Origin: Brevibacterium sp.
GTDB lineage: Bacteria; Actinomycetota; Actinomycetes; Actinomycetales; Brevibacteriaceae
Reading direction: 5' to 3'
DNA length: 64,000 nt
Assembly: GCF_031179145.1 (NCBI RefSeq)
Contig: NZ_JAPSIB010000003.1
Location: 62,001 to 126,000 of the forward strand
In this document: in pieces, positions 19,289 through 28,452 of the stretch
Layout of the letters: every line of letters starts with the position of its first letter
How positions within the stretch are numbered: position 1 is the stretch's first letter
Position numbers and translations under genes: made by a program
Notes under the pieces: generated by a model
What the model was told of the DNA's origin: nothing
Database searches by the model: none
The model's input: the letters and a program-made list of their open reading frames with translations, nothing else

Positions 19289-19401
19289 TCTCGGTTCTCT
19301 GATCCCGTCTGATCCCGTCTGATCTCGGTTCTCTGTTCTCGCCTGGTCCCGGTTCCGCCATAGGGACGGATGTCGAGCCCGGTATTCACCGGCACTAAAC
19401 T

Positions 19402-20142
19402 GTGCCGGTGCCAACTCCTGAAGCCCTCATCTCCTTCTTACTGGCGTCCCTCATCATCATCGTGATCCCGGGACCCACTGTGCTCTTCGTCGTCGGCCAA
19501 TCACTGTCCCACGGCAGACGCGGTGGACTGACCAGTGTTCTGGGCGGCTGCGCCGGGATCATCCCGCTGATTGTGGCGGTGTCCTTCGGCGTCGGCACGA
19601 TCGTCGCCCAGTCGGTGGTCATCTTCACGATCGTCAAGATCCTCGGGGCCGCCTACCTCATATACCTCGGTGTCCAAGGCATCCGCCACCGGAGAGCTGG
19701 CAACGAAGTCCCCGAAGCCGAGCAGGCTATCGCGCAGGATCCGCCGCCCGACTTCTCGCACACCATCCCCGCACACGGCTGGACCGAGCTCTCAGAAGAT
19801 GACGAACCCATGCTTTCCCCGACTGTGCGCGACTTCCGCTATCGGTCGATGTTCACACAGGGCTTCATCGTCGGCATCTCGAACCCGAAGACGATCGTCT
19901 TCTTCGTCGCCGTCCTCCCGCAGTTCGTCTCACTCGAGGCGGGTCACGTGCCCTTGCAGATGATCGTTCTCGGTCTGGCCTTCCAGACACTGGCGCTGCT
20001 CTCCGACGGTTCGTGGGCGTTCATCGCCGGCACCACCCGCAGTTGGTTCGCCCGCTCGCCGAGGCGGATGTCCCGCATCCGTGGAATCGGCGGTGGCATG
20101 CTCATCGGCCTCGGCGGAACGATGGCCTTCGCGAGCCAGTAG
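19402..20142 (+). CDS. LysE family translocator
   Basis: IIVIPGPTVLFVVGQSLSHGRRGGLTSVLG. Confidence 0.88.
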   Translation: MPVPTPEALISFLLASLIIIVIPGPTVLFVVGQSLSHGRRGGLTSVLGGCAGIIPLIVAVSFGVGTIVAQSVVIFTIVKILGAAYLIYLGVQGIRHRRAGNEVPEAEQAIAQDPPPDFSHTIPAHGWTELSEDDEPMLSPTVRDFRYRSMFTQGFIVGISNPKTIVFFVAVLPQFVSLEAGHVPLQMIVLGLAFQTLALLSDGSWAFIAGTTRSWFARSPRRMSRIRGIGGGMLIGLGGTMAFASQ

Positions 20143-20299
20143 CCATAGCGCGGCAGCCGGGGTGCTGCGCCACACCGTGCCAGTCAGTGATCGCGCCGGC
20201 GGTCGATCCAACAGGCAGACGATCGAGCACCCGACGTTCGGCTCTATTGTCGCGTCGCGCCAGTACAGTGGGAGCAACCACCTCGTCGAAGGAGCACTC

Positions 20300-21142
20300 A
20301 TGCCACGGAACCGACCATTCGCACAGGTCGACGTCTTCTCCGCCGACCCCTTCCTGGGCAATCCCGTCGCCGTCATCCTCGACGCCGACGGTCTGTCCGG
20401 TGAGGACATGGCCCGGATCGCGAACTGGACGAACCTGTCGGAGACGACCTTCGTCCTGCCGCCCACCGACCCCTCGGCCGACTACCGGCTGCGGATCTTC
20501 ACCCCCTCCAGTGAACTGCCCTTCGCCGGCCACCCGACCCTGGGTTCGGCTGCCGCCTGGCTGAATGCGGGCGGCACCCCGCACAGCGAAGGCGCTCTGA
20601 TCCAGGAATGCGATGCCGGCCTGGTGGAGTTGCGCCGGAGCGCCTCCGATGTCCTCTCCTTCGCCGCCCCCGAAGTCATCCGGTCAGGTGAGCTCGACGA
20701 GGATGACGTGCAGGCCGTCGCGACGGCACTCGGCGTCGACCGCAGCGACATCCTCGGCCATCAATGGGTCGACAACGGTCCCGGCTGGGCCGCGGTCCGC
20801 CTCGCCACGGCCCAGCAGGTCCTCGACCTCAACCCGGACTTCACCGCGCTCCCGGACGCGAAGATCGGCGTCATCGGCGCCCACACCGAGGACTCGGACC
20901 ACGAATACGAGATCCGCGCCTTCGCGCCCGGCATGGGCATCGTCGAAGATCCCGTCACCGGCAGCCTCAACGCCTCGGTCGCGCAGTGGCTGATCCGCGA
21001 AGGGCTGGCCCCCGACAAGTACACCGCCACCCAGGGCACGGCCATCGGCCGCGCCGGCGTCATCTCGATCACCCGCGAGGGAGACCAGGTGTGGGTCGGC
21101 GGAGCGACGACGATCTGCTTCAGCGGCACCGCCTTCGCCTGA
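20300..21142 (+). CDS. PhzF family isomerase
   Basis: AQVDVFSADPFLGNPVAVILDA, FTPSSELPFAGHPTLGSA, GIVEDPVTGSLNASVAQWL. Confidence 0.92.
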   Translation: MPRNRPFAQVDVFSADPFLGNPVAVILDADGLSGEDMARIANWTNLSETTFVLPPTDPSADYRLRIFTPSSELPFAGHPTLGSAAAWLNAGGTPHSEGALIQECDAGLVELRRSASDVLSFAAPEVIRSGELDEDDVQAVATALGVDRSDILGHQWVDNGPGWAAVRLATAQQVLDLNPDFTALPDAKIGVIGAHTEDSDHEYEIRAFAPGMGIVEDPVTGSLNASVAQWLIREGLAPDKYTATQGTAIGRAGVISITREGDQVWVGGATTICFSGTAFA

Positions 21143-21193
21143 GCCGCACCCTGAGCTCCACCGTGCTCCGACACCGCTGTGCGCGGGACTGAT

Positions 21194-21562
21194 TCACGCT
21201 CGGTCGTGCACCGTGACAGCGTATCCGTCTACATCGGCGAAGGTGAACGTCAGCCCGAAGGGACTCGGAGCCGGTGGGCGAATGATCTCGACCCCGTCGG
21301 CGACAAGTGTGTCATGCAGCGCCTGAGCGTCGTCGCAGTGGAACCACAGGGCGACGCCCGTGCCCGGTCGCGCCATGTCATCGAGAACGACCCCCGGCAG
21401 GGGCGATCGGACCGCGAATGGTATCGGTGCGGTTGCGAAGACAACTGCTCCGTGAGGCGCCGTGGGAACCCGCTCGAGTCCGATCCGCTGCTCGTAGAAC
21501 TCCGCTGCCCGCTCAACGTCTCGCACCTGCAGTGCGACGAAATCCGGTCCGGTGACAGTCAT
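21194..21562 (-). CDS. VOC family (glyoxalase/bleomycin resistance-like) protein
   Basis: FVALQVRDVERAAEFYEQRIGLERV...FTFADVDGYAVTVHD. Confidence 0.88.
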   Translation of the reverse strand: MTVTGPDFVALQVRDVERAAEFYEQRIGLERVPTAPHGAVVFATAPIPFAVRSPLPGVVLDDMARPGTGVALWFHCDDAQALHDTLVADGVEIIRPPAPSPFGLTFTFADVDGYAVTVHDRA

Positions 21563-21582
21563 GAATTTCCCTCTCTTTCGAT

Positions 21583-21628
21583 ATGTCAGTGTCCTGACAT
21601 GTTTCAAGTTATGTCAGAATACTGACAT
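21583..21628. promoter_or_regulatory. Two MarR-type operators ATGTCAG-N4-CTGACAT (21583-21600 and 21611-21628)
   Basis: Identical 7-bp arms in both, centres 28 bp apart, in the divergent VOC/marR gap. Confidence 0.88.
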
Positions 21629-22067
21629 GATTCAAGACAATGCCGCGCTCGAGTCCCGAATCGGCTATCAGCTCAAGCAAGTGCAATCGGTGCTCCGATC
21701 GCGGATGGACGAAGCACTGCGGCCGCTGAACCTGTCGATGCCGCAATATGCCTGCCTCGAGCTGCTCCGGCGGACGCCGGGGGCATCGAATGCCGAGCTC
21801 GCTCGCGGAGCCTTCGTGACGCGTCAGACCATGAACACGCTGCTGCGTGGACTCGAGGAACGTGGATTGGTGGTGCGCGCCGAGAGAGCAGAGAGCGGAC
21901 GCGCACTTCCGACGACCCTCACCGAAGCGGGCGAAGCACTGCTCACCCAAGCGTCAGAACGCGCGATGAGGATCGAGGCCCACATGGTGAGCACTCTCGA
22001 CACGGACCAGCGGAAGAGCTTGATCCGGGCATTGGAGAAGTGCATCGACGCCCTCCTCACTCCCTGA
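21627..22067 (+). CDS. MarR family transcriptional regulator
   Basis: PQYACLELLRRTPGASNAELARGAFVTRQTMNTLLRGLEERGLVVR. Confidence 0.9.
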   Translation: MIQDNAALESRIGYQLKQVQSVLRSRMDEALRPLNLSMPQYACLELLRRTPGASNAELARGAFVTRQTMNTLLRGLEERGLVVRAERAESGRALPTTLTEAGEALLTQASERAMRIEAHMVSTLDTDQRKSLIRALEKCIDALLTP

Positions 22068-22073
22068 CCGCAC

Positions 22074-23831
22074 TCACTCCTTGACCGCGCGTTCCGCGAT
22101 CGTGAGGTCCAGGGGGAAGTCGACGGGCGCATCTCCGAACAGGAGACGACCCGCCGATGCGGCCGCCGCCCTGATCGCCTCCGCCGCGTCCTCGGCCTGA
22201 TCGAGCGGGGAGTGCACGATCACCTCGTCGTGGAGGAAGAAGACCAGGTGCGCCCGCGAGTCGAAGACGGGACCGGAGGGCGATGCCGGCACCGAGGTGG
22301 TCGCCGGCAGTCGTGACAGCCGCAGTCTGAGGTCTGCGAGCCAGGCCAGCGCCCACTCCGCGGCGGTTCCCTGGACCACGAAGTTGCGGGTGAACCGGCC
22401 CTGATCCCCGGCGGCCCGCCGCGCGATCGCCTCGTCCTGGGCCGTGGCGTCGAAACGGTTGGCACGCGCCTGCAGCTGCCTCCACCCCTCACTCGGCACC
22501 GGGGACGTCCGCCCGAGCCACGTCGACACGACTCCGCCCGCGGCCCCCACCTCGGCGGCGGAGTCGACGAGGGCCATCGCCTGCGGGAAGCTCGTCCGCA
22601 GCCGGGGAACGAGACGACCACTGTCGCCGGTGGTGCCGCCGTACATGGCGCCGAGCACCGCGATCTTCGCCTCCTGCCTGGTGGCGACGATGCCGGAATC
22701 GACGATGCCCGAATAGAGGTCCTTCTCCCGGCCGGCCTCCGCCATCGCCCGGTCGCCGGACATCGCGGCGAGCGCCCGGGGTTCCAGCTGAGCGACGTCG
22801 GCGGAGATGAGCGTCCAGCCCGGGTCGGCTCGCAGCGCCGGTCGCAGCTGTCGCGGGATCTGCAGAGCTCCGCCGCCGCTGGCCGCCCACCGGCCGGTGA
22901 CGACTCCCCCGGGAACGTACACGGGCCGGTACCGTCCGCTCTCGATCCATTCGTCGAGCCAGTGCCAGCCGTTGGCCGACAGCAGTCGGGCGAGCTTCTT
23001 GTAGCGCAGCAGCGGCTCGATCGCGGGATGGTCGCTCTCGGCCAGCTCCCATTTCGAGGTCGAGGCGACATTGATGCCGGCCCGGTGCAGGGCGGACAGG
23101 AGCTTCGCGTGCGAGTCGAGGTTCGCGCGGGGATCCTCGAGCGCAACCCGGACCTCCTCGGCGACGGCTTGCATCTTCGCCGGCTTCGCACCCAGCGGAG
23201 GGCGCGGGCCGAGGACCTCGGTGAGGATCCGGTCGTGTTCGGCCACGTCCCAAGGCGCTCCGGCCGCGTGCATCTCAGCGGCGACCAGTGCGCCTGCGGA
23301 TTCGGCGGCGAGCAGCAGACGCAGCCGGCCCGGATCCGCGGCGGTGGCGAGGGCCGAGTGCTGGCGCGCGAATTCGGCGAGCGCGGAGTCGATGTCGTGC
23401 GGGACCTCCTTGGCCCGATCCCGCCCGCCCTCGACGTCGAAGAGCGCGACCGCATCGGATTCGGCAGCTGCGGTCACGGGGCCCGCGTCCCAGTCGGCCG
23501 CCTCCCTCAGCGGCCCCGGTTCGGTGACGAGCTCGGAGCGCATGAGGATCGCATGCGCCAGCCGCAGGTCGTGGCAGCGGCCGATGCGCACTCCGGCCGC
23601 CAGCCACGCGGGGTACCAGCGCGGCGCGTCGCTGAAGACCCACCTCGGCCGGAGTGCAGCCGCTTCACGGTCGCGCACGAAGTCGGCCAGCTCATCCTCG
23701 CCGAGGCGGACGCCGCCGACCTTCTCACCAGCGGAATCGAGGTCGACCGCAGCGACTTCGTCGGGTCGGTCAGGATTCCGGGTGCGGCCGATCACGCACC
23801 AGTGCGTGGATTCGGGCGGGCCAACGGTCAT
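22074..23831 (-). CDS. Bifunctional 3'-5' exonuclease/DNA polymerase (PolA-like, no 5'-3' exonuclease domain)
   Basis: Family A polymerase motifs: DPGWTLISADVAQLEPRALAAMSGD, RQEAKIAVLGAMYGGTTG, FFLHDEVIVHSP. Confidence 0.88.
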   Translation of the reverse strand: MTVGPPESTHWCVIGRTRNPDRPDEVAAVDLDSAGEKVGGVRLGEDELADFVRDREAAALRPRWVFSDAPRWYPAWLAAGVRIGRCHDLRLAHAILMRSELVTEPGPLREAADWDAGPVTAAAESDAVALFDVEGGRDRAKEVPHDIDSALAEFARQHSALATAADPGRLRLLLAAESAGALVAAEMHAAGAPWDVAEHDRILTEVLGPRPPLGAKPAKMQAVAEEVRVALEDPRANLDSHAKLLSALHRAGINVASTSKWELAESDHPAIEPLLRYKKLARLLSANGWHWLDEWIESGRYRPVYVPGGVVTGRWAASGGGALQIPRQLRPALRADPGWTLISADVAQLEPRALAAMSGDRAMAEAGREKDLYSGIVDSGIVATRQEAKIAVLGAMYGGTTGDSGRLVPRLRTSFPQAMALVDSAAEVGAAGGVVSTWLGRTSPVPSEGWRQLQARANRFDATAQDEAIARRAAGDQGRFTRNFVVQGTAAEWALAWLADLRLRLSRLPATTSVPASPSGPVFDSRAHLVFFLHDEVIVHSPLDQAEDAAEAIRAAAASAGRLLFGDAPVDFPLDLTIAERAVKE

Positions 23832-23923
23832 TGTCCAACGGTACTGGCTTCTCCCGCGCGGAGGGGTGCCGAGTCCCCGATTCGGGGGAAGTCCCGGCGC
23901 CGGCGGCAGGCCATGCTCGAAGC

Positions 23924-25069
23924 ATGACAACCTCAGCCCGTCCGTACCGCATCGCCCTCGCCTCGGCGACTGTGCTGTCGGCCATCGCCGCGGTCGCCGG
24001 CCTCGTCTGGCTGGTCGATCCGACCGCCATCGTCTTCGGGGTGGACACAGTCCCGCCTCTCATCATCGCGCTGTTCGGGATGGGCCCTGCCACCCTCGTG
24101 CTCGCGCTCTCCTCCGTCGTCGGCGTCGCGGCCGGCGCTGCGGCCCTCACCGGTTCCGGTCGCGGCCGCCCAGCGGGCATCGGTCTCGTCGCCGCCGTCG
24201 GAGCCGCCCAGGCCCTGGTGTTCGGAGTGGGATTCGGCAGCATCTCCAATCTCTCGACCGCCGGCTACCTCGTCGCCATGGCGATTCCGGTGCTCCTGCT
24301 CATCGTCATCGTCCAAGTGATCCGCAGATATCCCGCCGCCCGATGGACGATCGGAGTCCCCCTCCTCCTCGCCTCAGGCATCGGGCTCCTCCTCGGTCGA
24401 GAACCTCTGGGCGTGCTCGTCTCCAATCTGGGGCCCGCACTCGCACGCCAGGCCGGCTTCCTCCTCGTCACCCTGCTCATGATCGCGATCGGCTTCGCCT
24501 GGGCCGCGGCCGCGGTGCTCGCCGTCGTCGACACTGACGCGGCGAAGCGCACCACCCGCTGGGTCACGCGACACCGCACGCTGTTCACCCTCCTCGCAGC
24601 GCTCGGACCCGTGCCCTATGGCCTGGCCCGGCTGACCTGGCTCACCCCGTGGCCGATCTTCGGCGCCGAGGCGGCGGCGGATATGCCCACCCGAATCCTC
24701 GGACTGGCCCTGTCGAGCGGCAGCTGGTTCGCTCTCGTCCTGACGATCGGCCTGATCCGGCCCTGGGGCGAGGTGTTCCCGCGGTGGATCCCCTTCCTCG
24801 CGGGGCGTCGGGTGCCCGTGGCCGCGGCCGCAGTACCCGGCGGAATCGTCGCAGCGATGCTGTGCTTCGCCGCCGTCCCCTTCCTCATGCAGGCGGCCCT
24901 CGGCGGGAGCATCGAGATGACGCTCATCTTCCCCTGCTGGCTCTGGGGTCCCGCCCTGGCCCTGGCCGTGTGGGGCTACATCGGACATCGGAGCTCGGGC
25001 GATCGCCGAGGCGGAGGCGAGTCGATCGAGCAGCCGGTGAAGCCGTCCCCCACTGATTCACGGGCCTGA
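23924..25069 (+). CDS. Polytopic membrane protein, hypothetical
   Basis: Multiple predicted TM stretches; no family recognised. Confidence 0.7.
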   Translation: MTTSARPYRIALASATVLSAIAAVAGLVWLVDPTAIVFGVDTVPPLIIALFGMGPATLVLALSSVVGVAAGAAALTGSGRGRPAGIGLVAAVGAAQALVFGVGFGSISNLSTAGYLVAMAIPVLLLIVIVQVIRRYPAARWTIGVPLLLASGIGLLLGREPLGVLVSNLGPALARQAGFLLVTLLMIAIGFAWAAAAVLAVVDTDAAKRTTRWVTRHRTLFTLLAALGPVPYGLARLTWLTPWPIFGAEAAADMPTRILGLALSSGSWFALVLTIGLIRPWGEVFPRWIPFLAGRRVPVAAAAVPGGIVAAMLCFAAVPFLMQAALGGSIEMTLIFPCWLWGPALALAVWGYIGHRSSGDRRGGGESIEQPVKPSPTDSRA

Positions 25070-25104
25070 AGCGATCACGGTGCCTGCACGGCATGAATGC
25101 AGAA

Positions 25105-25136
25105 GCTCCCGAACCGGATTCAACCGATTCGGGAGC
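25105..25136 (-). terminator. Hairpin downstream of tRNA-Leu
   Basis: 13-bp stem with one mismatch: GCTCCCGAACCGG/CCGATTCGGGAGC. Confidence 0.6.
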
Positions 25137-25148
25137 CTGTGTCCGCTG

Positions 25149-25232
<84 letters not shown>

Positions 25233-25586
25233 GAACAAGAGAAAACTCTAGCAGGGACGAAGCGGAAACAGGAAACCGATTCAGCCGGTTTCCCCCAAAC
25301 GTGTCCACCCTCACATCGACGAGGACCGGGCACTCCGTTGCTCACCCCGGTCGGGAGCCGGATTCATCGATTACTCAGCACTGACCCCTAAGCTGGGCGA
25401 CCGCGGGGAATCCGGACCCAACTGCGCCCCGAGAATCCGCGGGACGTGAGTTGAGAGGCTCACCGCGTTAGGATTGAGTGTTGGTGCGCCCGATCCCGGA
25501 ATCAGCGTCCGGGGCAGAGGGCACCGGCATTGACAAGTGCAGACCGACACTTCGACACGACAGCAACACCCAGCGAAGGAGGTGCC

Positions 25587-26456
25587 ATGGGGATTCTCGA
25601 TCGATTCGAGAAGGGACTGGAAAACGTCGTCAATGGTGCCTTCGCCAAAGCATTCAGATCTCAGGTCGAACCCGTCGAGCTCGCCGGCGCCCTGCGCCGC
25701 GAAGCGGACAACAAGGCAGCAGTCGTCTCCCGCGGGAGGACACTGACCGCCAATCACTACACGATCGAACTCTCGCCGACGGACTTCGAGCGGCTCTCGG
25801 GCATCGAGACCGAACTGAGGTCCGACCTGCGCCAGGTCATCGGCGATCATGCCATCGAACAGGCGTACAGCTTCGTCGGACCCGTCTCAGTCGAGTTCGT
25901 CGAAGCCGATGACCTCGACACCGGGATGTACCGGGTCGTCTCGAGCACGGAACGCCCCGACGGCTCACCTGCGGCTCAGCCCGCCAACCGCGGCGGCTAC
26001 GACCCGCCCTCACGCGCCAACAGCATCGTCCATGAGCCATCGATCGGCTCCGGCTCGCGCCCGGCCGCACCGCGGCGGACCTCCGAACCGACCCCCGCCC
26101 GCTCGGCCGGCCATGCCCGGCCCGTGCCGGTCCGGCCGGCACCCGCCGCCAAGCCCCGCGCCATCAGCGCCAGTGTGACCATCAACGGACAGACGTACCC
26201 CCTGGAGATGGGCAGCAATATCTTCGGCCGCTCCTCGAACAGCTCCGACCTGGTCATCGACGACCCCGGAGTCTCCCGGCGACACTTTGAGATCGTCGTC
26301 GAGCGCGACCATGCCGTCGCCAACGATCTCGGGTCCACGAACGGAACCATCCTGCACGGGCGCAGGCTGACCAGCGCGAACCTCGCCGACGGAGACGTGC
26401 TCACGGCCGGTGACGCAGAGGTGAAGTATCACGAAACCGAACAGGACTCTCTGTGA
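25587..26456 (+). CDS. fhaA: FHA domain protein, DUF3662-containing (FhaA)
   Basis: MGILDRFEKGLENVVNGAFAKAFRSQVEPVELAGALRREAD plus C-term FHA (VSRRHFEI...DLGSTNGT); syntenic with pstP-rodA-pbpA-pknAB. Confidence 0.93.
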   Translation: MGILDRFEKGLENVVNGAFAKAFRSQVEPVELAGALRREADNKAAVVSRGRTLTANHYTIELSPTDFERLSGIETELRSDLRQVIGDHAIEQAYSFVGPVSVEFVEADDLDTGMYRVVSSTERPDGSPAAQPANRGGYDPPSRANSIVHEPSIGSGSRPAAPRRTSEPTPARSAGHARPVPVRPAPAAKPRAISASVTINGQTYPLEMGSNIFGRSSNSSDLVIDDPGVSRRHFEIVVERDHAVANDLGSTNGTILHGRRLTSANLADGDVLTAGDAEVKYHETEQDSL

Positions 26457-26968
26457 GCGAATTTACTGTGACCGTCTTCCGGTTCGCCTTCTTCATCCTC
26501 CTCTGGCTCTTCGTCCTCGGTGTGGCAGGCGTTCTGAAACGGGACATCTTCGGCGCCAAGCGCGGACCGCGCAAGTCGCGTCGCAAGTCCCGGAAGTCTG
26601 GTCCCGCGGCGAACCCGCCTCCCGCTCCCGCACCCGCTCCACCGACAGCACCGCCGTCGCGGGCACCCGATCGGGCCCATCCCGGCTCGATCAGGGTCAC
26701 CGCCGGCCCCCTGGCCGGAACCTCGCTCATCCTGTCCGGAGCGCCCGTGACCTTCGGTCGCGCCCCGGACAACACGATCGTCATCAACGATGACTTCGCC
26801 TCCAGCCGTCATGCCCGCATCGTCGCGCAGAACGGCGCCCAGGTCCTCGAGGACCTGGGCTCGACGAACGGCACGTTCGTCGACGGCTCTCGCATCACTT
26901 CCCCGGTCTCTCTGAGCATCGGCACCCAGATCACCATCGGCCATACGACGCTGGAGACCCAATCGTGA
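26453..26968 (+). CDS. fhaB: FHA domain protein (FhaB)
   Basis: TM anchor plus FHA (SSRHARIVAQ...DLGSTNGTFVDG); 4-bp overlap with fhaA. Confidence 0.92.
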   Translation: MSEFTVTVFRFAFFILLWLFVLGVAGVLKRDIFGAKRGPRKSRRKSRKSGPAANPPPAPAPAPPTAPPSRAPDRAHPGSIRVTAGPLAGTSLILSGAPVTFGRAPDNTIVINDDFASSRHARIVAQNGAQVLEDLGSTNGTFVDGSRITSPVSLSIGTQITIGHTTLETQS

Positions 26969-28452
26969 CCACCGTGGGTACCATTTCGCTCCGCTCAGCA
27001 GCCCGGTCTCACACCGGGCTGGTGCGTAAGAACAACCAGGACTCCGGGTACGCGGGTCCGAACTTCTTACTCATCGCAGACGGAATGGGCGGTCATGCCG
27101 GCGGTGACGTCGCCTCGGCGATCACCGTGGCCCGGCTCGCCGAACTCGACCACGAGCCCAGCGGCGACGACGCCCTGGAACTGCTGCGCACCTCCATCCT
27201 CGACGCCAACGACCGCATCTGCCGCGGCGTCGTCGAGCAGCCGGAGCTCGCCGGAATGGGCACCACCGTCACCGCCCTGCTGCGCGCCCCGGGCAACCGC
27301 TTCGCCCTCGCCCACATCGGCGACTCACGCGGTTACGTGCTCCGCGACGGCGAACTGCAGATGGTCACCCACGACCACACGTTCGTCCAGATGCTCGTCG
27401 ACGAGGGCCGCATCACCGCCGATGAGGCCGAGACGCACCCTCAGCGCTCCGTCGTGATGAAGGTCCTCGGCGACGTCGGGGCCTCCCCCGACCTCGATCT
27501 GTCCCTGCGCGAGGCCCAGGTCGGCGACCGCTGGATGCTCTGCTCCGATGGATTGACCGGGTTCGCCGAGATGTCGGACATCACCCGGATCCTCGCCGAG
27601 GTGGACGACCCCGATGAATGCTGCCGCCAGCTCGTCGACCTCGCTCTCGCCGGCGGCGGCGCCGACAACGTCACCGTGGTCATCGGCGACGTCCTCGAAG
27701 GCACCGTCGAGACCCCGATCGGAATCGCGGTCGGCTCCGTCCAGATCAACCCGCAGTACGCCCAGATCGGCACGAACGGCTCCACCGACGCACCCACGGA
27801 GTCGCTGCAGCACTTCGGCGAGGGCGACGTCCCCACCGACACCGTTCCCATGCACACGGTGCCCGAATCCGAAGGTCAGGAGCCCTCCGCCGAGGCGACC
27901 CCCTCCTCCCAGCAGGACGACGCGGACCACGGGACGGCGAAGACCAAAGAGATCGAGACCCGTGCGGTCGACACCGCCGACACCGCCGAAGGAGATGACC
28001 TCGACGCCGACGACGACGAGGTGGAAAAACGCTCCTACCTCGGCTGGATCATCACCGCCATCGTCATCATCGCCCTGGCCGTGGGCGGGTTCTTCGCCTA
28101 CAACTACGTGAGCAACCACTACTTCCTCACCGCCGTCGACGGCAAGGTCGCCCTCTACCGCGGCCTCGACACGACCCTGGGCCCGATCGAGCTCAGCCGT
28201 CTCGAGGACACGACCGAGATCGACGTCGACACCCTCAACAGCTTCTCCCAGGACCGTCTGCGCGGCTCCATCCAGGCCGACTCCCGCGATGAGGCCAATC
28301 GCATCCTCGAGAACCTGCGCAACGAATCACGGCAGGTCGGCGGGGTCAGCGGCAATGCCGCGGACGGCACTAACCCGAGCGATCCCGCTCCCTCACCGCC
28401 GAGCAGTCAGCCCGTGAGTCCGAGTGATTCCATCACCAGGGAGACACAATGA
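26965..28452 (+). CDS. pstP: PP2C-type Ser/Thr protein phosphatase
   Basis: NNQDSGYAGPNFLLIADGMGGHAGGDVAS; HIGDSRGYVLRDG; C-term TM. Confidence 0.94.
   Translation: MTTVGTISLRSAARSHTGLVRKNNQDSGYAGPNFLLIADGMGGHAGGDVASAITVARLAELDHEPSGDDALELLRTSILDANDRICRGVVEQPELAGMGTTVTALLRAPGNRFALAHIGDSRGYVLRDGELQMVTHDHTFVQMLVDEGRITADEAETHPQRSVVMKVLGDVGASPDLDLSLREAQVGDRWMLCSDGLTGFAEMSDITRILAEVDDPDECCRQLVDLALAGGGADNVTVVIGDVLEGTVETPIGIAVGSVQINPQYAQIGTNGSTDAPTESLQHFGEGDVPTDTVPMHTVPESEGQEPSAEATPSSQQDDADHGTAKTKEIETRAVDTADTAEGDDLDADDDEVEKRSYLGWIITAIVIIALAVGGFFAYNYVSNHYFLTAVDGKVALYRGLDTTLGPIELSRLEDTTEIDVDTLNSFSQDRLRGSIQADSRDEANRILENLRNESRQVGGVSGNAADGTNPSDPAPSPPSSQPVSPSDSITRETQ

Noticed and set aside
19288-19350. Short direct repeats TGATCCCGTC / TGATCTCGGTTCTCTG after the DUF222 gene
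   Set aside because: Simple local duplication in a gap of about 110 bp; not structured enough to call a feature.
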